Positions 25,015 to 32,800 of a stretch of DNA of 64,000 bases are shown in pieces. This stretch comes from Sphingobium sp. JS3065 (GTDB taxonomy: Bacteria; Pseudomonadota; Alphaproteobacteria; Sphingomonadales; Sphingomonadaceae), in the NCBI RefSeq assembly GCF_026427355.1, contig NZ_CP102665.1, positions 613,501-677,500 on the forward strand. The letters are read 5' to 3'. The notes below the pieces were generated by a model. That model made no database searches and was not told the origin of the DNA. It saw nothing but the letters and a program-made list of their open reading frames with translations. Every line of letters begins with the position of its first letter. Within the stretch, counting starts at the first letter, position 1. A program made the position numbers and the translations under genes.

Positions 25015-25944
25015 TTAAAACGCCACTTGGTCGCCGCCCTTGGTGGCGAGCATCGCGCGCGCTTCCTGTGGTGTCGCTATTTCAAGGCCGAGCGCTTCGA
25101 CGATGGTGCGAATTTTAGTCACCTGCTCGGCATTTGAGCGAGCCAGTTGGCCCCTGCCGATGTAGAGACTGTCTTCCAGGCCGACCCGCACCGATCCGCC
25201 GAGCAGGGCCGATAGCGTGACCAACGGCAACTGGTGACGACCAGCTGCAAGCGCGGAAAAGAGATAATCCTTGCCGAACAGACGGTCCGCCGTGGACTTC
25301 ATATGCACGACATTTTCCGGATCAGCGCCGATGCCGCCGAGAATGCCAAACACGCCCTGCACGAAGAAGGGCGGCTCCACGAGCTTGCGATCGGCAAAAT
25401 GCGCAAGATTATAAAGGTGGCCGACGTCATAACATTCAAACTCGAATCGCGCGCCGGTGTCGCGCATCTCCATCATCGCCCGCTCGATTTGGGAGAAGGT
25501 GTTCGAAAGAATGAAGTCCTTCGTCATCTCCAGATAGGGCTTTTCCCAATCGTGCCGCCAATCGGCAATCTTGCCGCCGGCGCCGGAGATGTTGAAGTTG
25601 ATCGACCCCATGTTCATCGACACGACCTCAGGCTGCGCCCATTTCGCGGGCGCGAGTCGCTGTTCCAGCGACATGCCCAGCCCTCCGCCGGTCGTGACGT
25701 TCAGGATGGCGTCGGTCGACTGCTTGATGCGCGGCATGAACTGTTCGAACAATTCAGGCGACTGATCGGGCTTGCCGGTCTTTGGATCACGCGCATGCAG
25801 ATGCAGCATCGCGGCTCCCGCCTCCGCGGCCGCGATCGCATCCGCGGCGATCTGATCGGGGGTGATCGGCAGGTGCGGCGACATGCTGGGCGTGTGGATA
25901 GAGCCGGTGATCGCACATGTGATGATGACTTTGCGATTGGGCAT
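25015..25944 (-). CDS. Beta-keto acid cleavage enzyme (BKACE, DUF849), 309 aa
   Basis: The protein belongs to the 3-keto-5-aminohexanoate cleavage enzyme family. These zinc-dependent TIM-barrel enzymes react a beta-keto acid with acetyl-CoA to give acetoacetate and a new CoA ester. MLHLHARDP near residue 47 and FECYDVGHLY near residue 165 hold metal ligands and family residues. Length is typical. Its operon partner downstream is the Rieske oxygenase. It is divergent from the MarR gene, with an AT-rich dyad in the gap. The keto acid used is unknown, but the enzyme implies a beta-keto intermediate in the pathway. Confidence 0.9.
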   Translation of the reverse strand: MPNRKVIITCAITGSIHTPSMSPHLPITPDQIAADAIAAAEAGAAMLHLHARDPKTGKPDQSPELFEQFMPRIKQSTDAILNVTTGGGLGMSLEQRLAPAKWAQPEVVSMNMGSINFNISGAGGKIADWRHDWEKPYLEMTKDFILSNTFSQIERAMMEMRDTGARFEFECYDVGHLYNLAHFADRKLVEPPFFVQGVFGILGGIGADPENVVHMKSTADRLFGKDYLFSALAAGRHQLPLVTLSALLGGSVRVGLEDSLYIGRGQLARSNAEQVTKIRTIVEALGLEIATPQEARAMLATKGGDQVAF

Positions 25945-25971
25945 CCCGCTTCTCCATTTCGGTATATTAAA

Positions 25972-25984
25972 GCTAATAATTTGC
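25972..25984. promoter_or_regulatory. AT-rich dyad between the DUF849 and marR genes (candidate operator)
   Basis: GCTAATAATTTGC lies 28 bp upstream of the DUF849 start and about 160 bp before the MarR start. It has the same 13-base layout (GC-AT-rich-GC) as the palindrome at 16712-16724, with three differences. A site next to the regulator's own gene fits autoregulation; this is inferred. Confidence 0.35.
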
Positions 25985-26146
25985 TTAGGTACTATATGAC
26001 CGTGGTTTCATAGCGATTATGCCGGACAATTCAACCGCCATGTACCAGCATGGTCGAAGCCAAAGGCGATTATGAAAAAACTGTTCGGTTGCAAATCAGC
26101 TCGGCTCGACGCAAAGTCCGCAGTCAGGGAAACGTTAAGGAAGAGA

Positions 26147-26719
26147 ATGGCCGAGATGGCTAAGACTGATGTGCAAGATATGCTGGCAAACGCCGGGCGG
26201 GGTAACGGCGGCAAGGGCGCTGGCAGGTCGAAAAAAGTGCCGCGTACGGCAAAGCCGGTCGCCCCGAACTCGTTCCGGTTAGGCTACCTTATCCACGACG
26301 TTTCACGCATGAGGCGGACGCTGGTCGATCAGCATATGCGACCCGAAGGAATCACCAGGTCGCAATGGTGGGTGTTGGCGAACCTCTCGCGCCACGGCGC
26401 GGACGGCATCATGAGCACCGAGCTGGCGCGGCTGCTGGACGTCGGCAAGGTCACCCTGGGCGGCCTGATCGACCGGCTGGAAATCGCCGGCTATGTCTAT
26501 CGCCGCCCCGACAAGCAGGATCGGCGCGCCAAGCATATCTTCATCACTGAAGCGGGTTACGCGCTGATCGATCGGATGCGCCACATCGCAGAAGATCTCA
26601 ACACCCAGATGTGCGCCGGGCTGTCCAAGGAAGATATCTCGACGACTGAACTTAACCTCATTCGGCTCAAGGACAATCTGCGCGATCTGCTGGGTGACGC
26701 CAAGATCGAGGATGACTGA
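26147..26719 (+). CDS. MarR-family transcriptional regulator, 190 aa
   Basis: The MarR winged-helix core begins at FRLGYLIHDVSRMRR. It includes the recognition region STELARLLDVGKVTLGGLID and the wing RRPDKQDRRAKHIFIT. About 40 residues rich in Gly, Lys and Arg precede it, unusual for the family. The ATG at 26147 is preferred because AAGGAAG lies just upstream; an ATG at 26072 would add 25 residues. It is divergent from the DUF849-Rieske operon. MarR proteins bind AT-rich dyads and often respond to aromatic acids or acyl-CoA, so it is the best candidate for the shared sites of this island. Confidence 0.87.
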   Translation: MAEMAKTDVQDMLANAGRGNGGKGAGRSKKVPRTAKPVAPNSFRLGYLIHDVSRMRRTLVDQHMRPEGITRSQWWVLANLSRHGADGIMSTELARLLDVGKVTLGGLIDRLEIAGYVYRRPDKQDRRAKHIFITEAGYALIDRMRHIAEDLNTQMCAGLSKEDISTTELNLIRLKDNLRDLLGDAKIEDD

Positions 26720-26759
26720 GACGCAGTCCTGACCCATTTCTCATCGGAGCCTGGAGCAT

Positions 26760-27122
26760 ATGTCGAATATCGGACTGATCGAAAACTTCATCGCGGCGTG
26801 GAACCGGCTCGACATCCCCGCCATCGAATCCATGATGGCCGAGGACATCTTCTATCATAACATCCCCATGGAGCCTGCTTACGGCATAGAGGGGTTCCGC
26901 AAGTTCATAGCGGTCACACCTCCCCAGAAGGCGGAATGGTTTCTGCACGCGATCGCGGAAACCGGCAACAAGGTGCTGACCGAAAGAACCGACAACTTCA
27001 TCATCGGCGACAAACCCGTCTCGATCCCCGTCATGGGCATATTCGAGATCGAGGATGGCAAGATCAAGCAATGGCGCGATTATTTCGACCTTGGCCAGAT
27101 GGTCAGCCAGATGGAAGCCTGA
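26760..27122 (+). CDS. Limonene-1,2-epoxide hydrolase-like (NTF2-fold) protein, 120 aa
   Basis: This short protein resembles the limonene-epoxide hydrolase branch of the NTF2 fold. The C-terminal strand-turn FEIEDGKIKQWRDYFDLGQ matches the region that supplies Arg and Asp of the catalytic triad, and ENFIAAWNRLDIPAI opens the fold. CTGGAGC lies before the ATG at 26760. It follows the MarR gene by 40 bases and is third of three NTF2-fold proteins in the island. Epoxide hydrolysis is plausible next to oxygenases but not proven; SnoaL-type isomerase is the alternative. Confidence 0.78.
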   Translation: MSNIGLIENFIAAWNRLDIPAIESMMAEDIFYHNIPMEPAYGIEGFRKFIAVTPPQKAEWFLHAIAETGNKVLTERTDNFIIGDKPVSIPVMGIFEIEDGKIKQWRDYFDLGQMVSQMEA

Positions 27123-27153
27123 TCCCTTCGGCGGGCGGGCCGCCCGCTCGCAG

Positions 27154-27177
27154 ACGCCCGGCGATCATGCCGGGCGT
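27154..27177. terminator. Bidirectional hairpin terminator between convergent genes
   Basis: Arms ACGCCCGGC (27154-27162) and GCCGGGCGT (27169-27177) form a perfect 9-bp stem ending at the enoyl-CoA hydratase stop codon. A second GC-rich dyad (GCGGGCG/CGCCCGC) precedes it. It separates the epoxide-hydrolase-like gene from the convergent hydratase gene. Confidence 0.6.
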
Positions 27178-27986
27178 TACTGTGCGGATGGATAGGACGG
27201 TTTGCGCTTGTCCAGGAACGCGCGAACGCCTTCTTCGAAATCAGGATCGGCGACGCAATCAGCGACGCCCTTCCGCTCCATCTCCAGCAATTCGCCAAGG
27301 GTGGTGGTCATCGACCGACCGAGCAGGTGCTTGGCCGTCCGCATGGCCTGCTGCGGACCTCTCGCCAGCCGACGCGCGAGCTTCAGCGCCTCATCCTCCA
27401 GCGCCTCTGCTTCCACGATCCGCGATACTATCCCAAGCGCGCTGGCTTCCTCCGCGCCGATGAAGGCGCCGCCCAGAACAAGTTCGCGCGCCTTGCGCTC
27501 ACCCACGACGCGAGGCAGCAGGTAGGTGACGCCGCAATCGGGGCTTAGTCCGAAACGCTGGTGCGCGAACATGATGGAGAGCGTGTCGTCGGCGTACAAG
27601 AAGTCGGCGCCCAGCGGCCAGAGAAGGCCTCCGCCTGCGACCCCGCCGCGGCAGGCGACGATCACCGGCACCGGTATCGCAAGATAGGTTTCGACCATCG
27701 TCCGTACCAAGGCCAGCCGGTCAAGGAAGTCCTGGGATCGCGCCGATGGCGACATCTCCAGCGAGCGGCCGAAGCCCTTGACGTCGCCGCCCGCCGAGAA
27801 GTTCTTGCCCTTGGCATTCAGCAGGAAGCAGCGAACGGAGGGATCGTCGCGGACCTGCGTTAGTGCGTCGACGAGCGACGGCGTCGCCGAAGGGGGCATG
27901 GCATTGCCGAAATCCGGCCGGTTGAAAGTGAGGGTGAAAACCCCCTCCTCCAGCGAGGTCAGAAACGGCGGCGCTTCGCTACTCAT
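27177..27986 (-). CDS. Enoyl-CoA hydratase/isomerase, 269 aa
   Basis: This crotonase-fold enzyme would hydrate or isomerise an enoyl-CoA. The oxyanion-hole segments are GKNFSAGGDVKGFG (about residue 64) and ACRGGVAGGGLLWPLGADF (about residue 113). The family catalytic glutamates are not obvious in the second segment (LPRVVGERKA), so isomerase or another crotonase reaction is possible. Its start codon lies only 19 bp from the end of the second IS21-type element, so its native promoter has probably been replaced or lost. Confidence 0.88.
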   Translation of the reverse strand: MSSEAPPFLTSLEEGVFTLTFNRPDFGNAMPPSATPSLVDALTQVRDDPSVRCFLLNAKGKNFSAGGDVKGFGRSLEMSPSARSQDFLDRLALVRTMVETYLAIPVPVIVACRGGVAGGGLLWPLGADFLYADDTLSIMFAHQRFGLSPDCGVTYLLPRVVGERKARELVLGGAFIGAEEASALGIVSRIVEAEALEDEALKLARRLARGPQQAMRTAKHLLGRSMTTTLGELLEMERKGVADCVADPDFEEGVRAFLDKRKPSYPSAQ

Positions 27987-28168
27987 GCTATCTTTTCCTT
28001 CAGAATGTCAACGCCGGGATAAAAACGGGCCAGGCACCGGTTTAAAATGGGGCCAGTTGGTTTGAACAAAAAGCCCCAAGGTTGAGGCTGGGCAGCATCG
28101 GCAGCGGGGAAGCGGCTGGAGCGGAGCGGAAGCCGATTTCCCGCTGCCGATGGCCGCCCGTTCTTAGG

Positions 28169-28984
28169 TCATTTATCCTCCCCCTTGTCCTTCTGGCGCT
28201 TGCGGCTGCTGGCGAGACGGAAGCTGTCACCATTCATCTCGAGAATGTGGACGTGGTGTGTCAGCCGGTCGAGCAGGGCGCCGGTCAGGCGTTCGGAGCC
28301 GAACACCGATGTCCATTCATCGAAGGGCAGATTGCTGGTGATCAGCGTGCTGCCGCGTTCATAGCGCTGGCTGAGTACCTCGAACAGCAACTCGCCGCCC
28401 ACGGCGGTGAATGGTACATATCCCAACTCGTCGAGGATCAGCAGCTTTACAGATGCCAGATGCTTTTGCAGGCTGCGCAAGCGACGCTCGTCGCGAGCCT
28501 CCATCAGGTCATGGACCAACGCCGCGGCCGTTGTGAAGGCCACGCTGTGCCCTTTCTGGCACGCAGCCAGTCCTAGCGCGAGGGCGGTGTGGGTCTTACC
28601 GGTGCCGCTGGGGCCCAGCGCAATGACATTACGCCGCCGCTCGATCCATTCACCGCGCGCCAGTTCCAGAACCAAGGCCTTGTTCAGTGATGGCTGGGCT
28701 GCAAAGTCGAAGGTGTCAAAGCTCTTGGTGTGCGGGAAGCGAGCCATGCGGATACGGCGCTCCACCATCCGGCGCTCGCGATCAATCCGTTCAAGTTCGC
28801 ACAGGCGCAGCAGATAGCGGGGGTAATCGGCCCGATCCTGCGCGGCCTCGAAGGCGACCTTCTCATACTCGCGCACAAAGGTGGGCAGCTTGAGCGCTTT
28901 GAGATGGTTGGCCAGTAGTACAGCGGGCGGCACGCTGGTGGGTTCGGCCTCGATGGCTGGCAGCGGCATCATGGGATCACTCAT
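28169..28984 (-). CDS. istB: IS21-family helper ATPase IstB, 271 aa
   Basis: This is an AAA+ ATPase of the IS21 helper type. It has a Walker A motif ALGPSGTGKTHTALALG near residue 118 and Walker B LLILDELGYVPF near residue 180. The ATG at 28984 overlaps the istA stop by four bases (ATGA). It shares the family but little detailed sequence with the IstB at 9453, so the two IS21 elements are distinct. The C-terminus is basic. It appears intact. Confidence 0.93.
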   Translation of the reverse strand: MSDPMMPLPAIEAEPTSVPPAVLLANHLKALKLPTFVREYEKVAFEAAQDRADYPRYLLRLCELERIDRERRMVERRIRMARFPHTKSFDTFDFAAQPSLNKALVLELARGEWIERRRNVIALGPSGTGKTHTALALGLAACQKGHSVAFTTAAALVHDLMEARDERRLRSLQKHLASVKLLILDELGYVPFTAVGGELLFEVLSQRYERGSTLITSNLPFDEWTSVFGSERLTGALLDRLTHHVHILEMNGDSFRLASSRKRQKDKGEDK

Positions 28985-30501
28985 GCTGCCACTCCCGTCG
29001 CTGGAGTGCCTGCCTGCGAGAGCAGGCCCATGTAGGTGCGCGGATCGGTACGCCCGACATTCGCGCGCGGCAAATGCGGGTAAAATTGCAGATCGAGGCG
29101 CGGCACACGCTGTTCGAGGCGGGCCAGCGCGATCATCTTGATCGCATCGAAGCTGATTGCCCCCATCTCCAGCGCGCGGGCCACTGCCCATTCCACCAGG
29201 GACTGCTCGAAGCGTTCGCATAGCCGCAGCACCTGGATGAACTCGCGCCGTCCCTCTTTGCCGCTGCGCGCCTCCATCAGTCGTCGGATGCGATGCATCG
29301 GTTCAGCCAGCACCCAGCCATCGAGCGGCGCTGCCTGATCAAGCGCGCGGGGTTTCTGTTCTAACAGCGCCAGATAGTGCAGCGGGTTGGCAATGAAGTC
29401 CTCCCGCTCATAGCTGCGCGGATGCACTGCGATCAGCTCCCCGCCACAGATGATCGCAACCCGATCGACATAGCCTTTGATTACGACCTCCTGGTGGGCA
29501 TAGGCCGTCGGCACCGAATAATCATTGGTACGATAGCGCACCAGCGACATCGACGAGGCCCGCCCCGTCACCATATGGCAGGGATCGAACGGCACCGCCG
29601 GTAGCGGCATAAAGGCCGCCAGATCAGCCACCAGCCTGTCACCGATGCTGCGCTCATGCCCGCGCAAGATGGCCTGTCGTCGCTCCATGCATTGTTCGAC
29701 AAAGCGCGCGTTCAGCGCATCAAAGCTGGGCGCCTCTGGCCTCGGCACCATGAAGTGGCGCCGGGAATAACCGACCAGCCCCTCGACCTTGCCCTTGTCG
29801 TTACCCTTGCCGGGGCGCCCGAATTTGTCTTCGAACAGGTAATGGCTCTGGAGGGTCGAGAACATCCGGCTGCGCTCGCGCTTCCCGTCGCCCAGGATCT
29901 GCGCCACTGCCAGCTTGGTGTTGTCATACAGGATCGACTGCGGGATGCCGCCGAAGAAGGCAAAGGCCGCCACGTGCCCTTCGCAAAATGCCTCAGCCAC
30001 CTCGGCAGGATAGGCTTTAACGAACGGCGCATCGCTGTGCGGCAGGTCCATGCAGAAATAGTGGAACCGCACCAACTTGCCGTCGATGATCCCGTCCGCC
30101 TCACCAAAATCCACCTGCGCATGCCCCGGCTTGTGGCTCAATGGTATGAACACCTCGCGGCTGCGCAACTTGGCGCCCGCCACATAGTCGCGAACAATGG
30201 TGATGCCGCCGGTGAAGCCATGTTCATCGCGCAGACGCTCGAAAATACGCGCGGCAGTGTGTCGCTGTTTGATGTGAACCTTGCGGTCATCCACCAGGAT
30301 TTGGTCAATGATGTCGGTAAATCCGGACAGCTTGCGGCTGTAGGTTTGCCCGCTCCGGCCGTGCGCTGCTGGCTCTGGAAAGCACAGCATCTTGTCGACG
30401 GTCTTGCGATTGATCCCAAAATACCGGGCGGCAGCGCGACGGCTCATCCCGTCAATCAGCACGGCGCGGCGGACCTTCTGATAAAGCTCCACTCTCTTCA
30501 T
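28981..30501 (-). CDS. istA: IS21-family transposase IstA, 506 aa
   Basis: This is the DDE transposase of the second IS21 element. An N-terminal helix-turn-helix (MSRRAAARYFGINRKTVDKM) is followed by the integrase core with D in AQVDFGEADG, D in ILYDNTKLAV and E in GKVEGLVGYSRRHF. GGAGGTGGAGGATG lies at the start. It is intact and of normal size, so with its IstB this copy could still move. Confidence 0.93.
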   Translation of the reverse strand: MKRVELYQKVRRAVLIDGMSRRAAARYFGINRKTVDKMLCFPEPAAHGRSGQTYSRKLSGFTDIIDQILVDDRKVHIKQRHTAARIFERLRDEHGFTGGITIVRDYVAGAKLRSREVFIPLSHKPGHAQVDFGEADGIIDGKLVRFHYFCMDLPHSDAPFVKAYPAEVAEAFCEGHVAAFAFFGGIPQSILYDNTKLAVAQILGDGKRERSRMFSTLQSHYLFEDKFGRPGKGNDKGKVEGLVGYSRRHFMVPRPEAPSFDALNARFVEQCMERRQAILRGHERSIGDRLVADLAAFMPLPAVPFDPCHMVTGRASSMSLVRYRTNDYSVPTAYAHQEVVIKGYVDRVAIICGGELIAVHPRSYEREDFIANPLHYLALLEQKPRALDQAAPLDGWVLAEPMHRIRRLMEARSGKEGRREFIQVLRLCERFEQSLVEWAVARALEMGAISFDAIKMIALARLEQRVPRLDLQFYPHLPRANVGRTDPRTYMGLLSQAGTPATGVAA

Positions 30502-30608
30502 CCTCCACCTCCGCCCAAAAACGGAGGTCTAGCAGGACTGGCCCCTTTTTAATCCGGTGAGACTGGCCGATCCGTGGCCCCTTTTATTCCCGGTGTTCTC
30601 ACATCCTT

Positions 30609-32111
30609 GTGGACTGCGGCCTCTTCCAGGGATCCCGCACGCTCGAAACGCTGAACCATGGCGCCTTCAGCTTCGACCCCGGCACAATCGACGCGGTCGT
30701 CCTCACCCACGCCCATATCGACCATTGCGGCCTGCTTCCCAAGCTCGCGGCGCAAGGCTTCGACAAGCCCATCTGGTGCACCCCCGCCACCTCGGACCTG
30801 CTCGAATATATGCTCGCCGACGCCGGGCGCATTCAGGAAAGCGAAGCCGATCGCCGCAACCGCCGCCGCGACCGCGCGGGCGAAAGCCTGTTCGAGCCGC
30901 TCTATACCGAACAGGACGCGCTCGACGCCTGGCGTCTCACCCGCCCAACGCCGCTCTGCGAATGGTTCGACCCCGCCCCCGGCTTTCGGGCGCGCTTCTG
31001 GAACGCGGGACATATATTGGGCGCGGCCTCGGTCGAGGTCGAAGCGGCGGGCATGCGCCTCCTGTTGTCGGGAGACTTGGGACCGATCAACAAGGCCTTC
31101 CATCCCGACCCGCAATCCCCGTCCGGCCTGGACCATGTCGTCTGCGAATCCACCTATGGCGACCGCAGCCGCGACAAGTTCACCATCGAACAGCGCCGCA
31201 CCCAACTGGAAGCAGAGATAAGGGACGCCCTTTCGCGCGGCGGCAACCTCATCATCCCCAGCTTCGCGCTCGAACGCACGCAGGAACTGCTGCTCGACCT
31301 TGCCAAGCTGGCCGACGCCGACCGCATTCCCAACATCCCGATCTTCGTCGACTCCCCCCTCGCCAGCCGCGCGACCAAGGTGTTCGCCGCCCATGCGTCG
31401 GAGCTGGAGGATACCGGCGGCGAAAACGTCTTCCGCCACCCCTCCATCCATTATGTCGAGGATGTCGCGGAATCGATCCGCCTCAACAGCATGTCCGGCG
31501 CGATCATCATGGCCGCGTCGGGCATGTGCGAAGCGGGCCGCATCCGCCATCATCTGAAGCATAACCTATTCCGCCGGGATTCCACCGTCCTGTTCGTGGG
31601 CTTCCAGGCAAAGGGAACGCTCGGCCGCGTCATCCTGGACGGGGCGCAGCGCGTCCGCATCTCTGGCGAGGACATCAATGTCCGCGCCCGCATCCGCCGC
31701 ATCGACAGCTATTCCGCCCATGCGGACCGGGATGAACTGCACAACTGGATCAAAGCCCGCAGGCCGATTTGCGGCAGCCTGTTCCTAGACCATGGCGAAC
31801 CCGAAGCTGTCACGGCCCTGCGCACGCTGACGCAGGCGGACGAACCCGCCGCCAGCATCATCGCCCCCCAGATCGGCGAAGTCTATGCGCTGGAACCCGG
31901 CAAGCCCGCCCGCCGCATCCAGACCGGCCGGGTCGACATGGAACAGCTCAGCGGCCCCGACTGGCAGAATGACTATGCCGACTTCATCACCCACCTGAAA
32001 CAGCATCTCGGCCGCATCCGCAGCGAACGCGCCCGCCGCGATGCGCTGGCGCAGATGCGGCGCGTGCTCGACGCCTATGAAGAGGCGAAGCAGCGCCAGC
32101 ACGCCAGATGA
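30609..32111 (+). CDS. MBL-fold/beta-CASP ribonuclease-like protein, N-terminus removed by IS21
   Basis: This is a metallo-beta-lactamase with a beta-CASP domain, the fold of RNA-processing nucleases such as CPSF73 homologues. Metal motifs THAHIDHCG, SAHADRDEL and the late LDHGEPEA are present. The frame is open back through HILVDCGLFQG to the IS21 end at 30601-30603, and family members start about 20-25 residues before this segment. The true N-terminus is therefore missing and GTG at 30609 is only a possible new start. The first strand of the MBL fold is lost, so activity is doubtful. It overlaps the next gene (ATGA). Confidence 0.82.
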   Translation: MDCGLFQGSRTLETLNHGAFSFDPGTIDAVVLTHAHIDHCGLLPKLAAQGFDKPIWCTPATSDLLEYMLADAGRIQESEADRRNRRRDRAGESLFEPLYTEQDALDAWRLTRPTPLCEWFDPAPGFRARFWNAGHILGAASVEVEAAGMRLLLSGDLGPINKAFHPDPQSPSGLDHVVCESTYGDRSRDKFTIEQRRTQLEAEIRDALSRGGNLIIPSFALERTQELLLDLAKLADADRIPNIPIFVDSPLASRATKVFAAHASELEDTGGENVFRHPSIHYVEDVAESIRLNSMSGAIIMAASGMCEAGRIRHHLKHNLFRRDSTVLFVGFQAKGTLGRVILDGAQRVRISGEDINVRARIRRIDSYSAHADRDELHNWIKARRPICGSLFLDHGEPEAVTALRTLTQADEPAASIIAPQIGEVYALEPGKPARRIQTGRVDMEQLSGPDWQNDYADFITHLKQHLGRIRSERARRDALAQMRRVLDAYEEAKQRQHAR

Positions 32112-32794
32112 GGGATATGCCCATGCCCAGCGCTTCCCCATCGCCGATCCGCCACGCGGTGGTGCTCGCCCATCCCGATCCCCGCAGCTTCAACGCCGCC
32201 ATCGCGCAAACCTATTGCGCGGCGGTGGAGACAGCAGGCCAGCAGGCGATCCTGCGCGACCTCTACGCCATGCATTTCGATCCGGTGCTGAAGGCGCAGG
32301 AACGGCCGGGACGCAGCGACTTTCGCCTGTCCCCCGACGTGCAGGCCGAACTCGCCCTGCTGTGCGGCGCGCATGTCGTCACCTTCGTCTTTCCCGTCTG
32401 GTTCGGCATGCCGCCTGCCATCCTCGTCGGCTATATCGACCGGGTGCTGGGGGCAGGAACGACCGTGGGGCAGGTCCAGCATGGCGCTGGCCGGGGCTTG
32501 CTCGATAACGGCCATCTGTGCGCCATCACCACCTCCGGCGCGCCGGAAGACTGGCTGCAAGCGCAGGGCCAGACCCAGGCGCTGCGCGATCTCGCCGGAA
32601 CCTACCTCTTCCGCGCCTTCGCCATGCAATCGGCCGGGGCGCTGCATATCGGCAATGTCGTGGACGGCGCGCCCGCCGACTTCTTCGAAGACAATCTCGC
32701 CCGCGTGCGCCAGCGGGCAGCAAATATCTGCGCCCGCGTCGCGCAGGAACTGCACGGCACCCCCCTCCCGCCCCAGCTTGGCGACGGCAGTTGA
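32108..32794 (+). CDS. NAD(P)H oxidoreductase, flavodoxin-like fold (MdaB/KefF-like), 228 aa
   Basis: This is an FMN- or FAD-binding quinone reductase of the flavodoxin-2 fold. Visible features are VVLAHPDPRSFNAAIAQTY at the phosphate loop, VFPVWFGMPPAILVGYIDRV at the flavin site and CAITTSGAPEDW. It would reduce quinones by two electrons, avoiding semiquinone stress. It overlaps the MBL gene by four bases and is followed by the phosphorylase after six bases, so all belong to one operon. Start codons at 32108 and 32117 are both possible. Confidence 0.87.
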   Translation: MRDMPMPSASPSPIRHAVVLAHPDPRSFNAAIAQTYCAAVETAGQQAILRDLYAMHFDPVLKAQERPGRSDFRLSPDVQAELALLCGAHVVTFVFPVWFGMPPAILVGYIDRVLGAGTTVGQVQHGAGRGLLDNGHLCAITTSGAPEDWLQAQGQTQALRDLAGTYLFRAFAMQSAGALHIGNVVDGAPADFFEDNLARVRQRAANICARVAQELHGTPLPPQLGDGS

Positions 32795-32800
32795 ACCCCC

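Larger units (their letters stand above)
28006..30601 (-). mobile_element. IS21-family insertion sequence, second and different copy
   Basis: The ends form imperfect inverted repeats: TGTCAACGCCGGGATAAAAA at the left matches TGAGAACACCGGGAATAAAA read inward from 30601. A second inner pair, CCGGTTTAAAATGGGGCCAG (28037-28056) and its counterpart at 30538-30557, is the multiple-repeat pattern of IS21 elements. It carries istA and istB on the minus strand. The flanks (CTTCAGAA on the left, CATCCTTG on the right) are not a direct repeat. The right limit could be 30603. It lies at the border of two functionally different regions and truncates the gene to its right. Confidence 0.85.
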
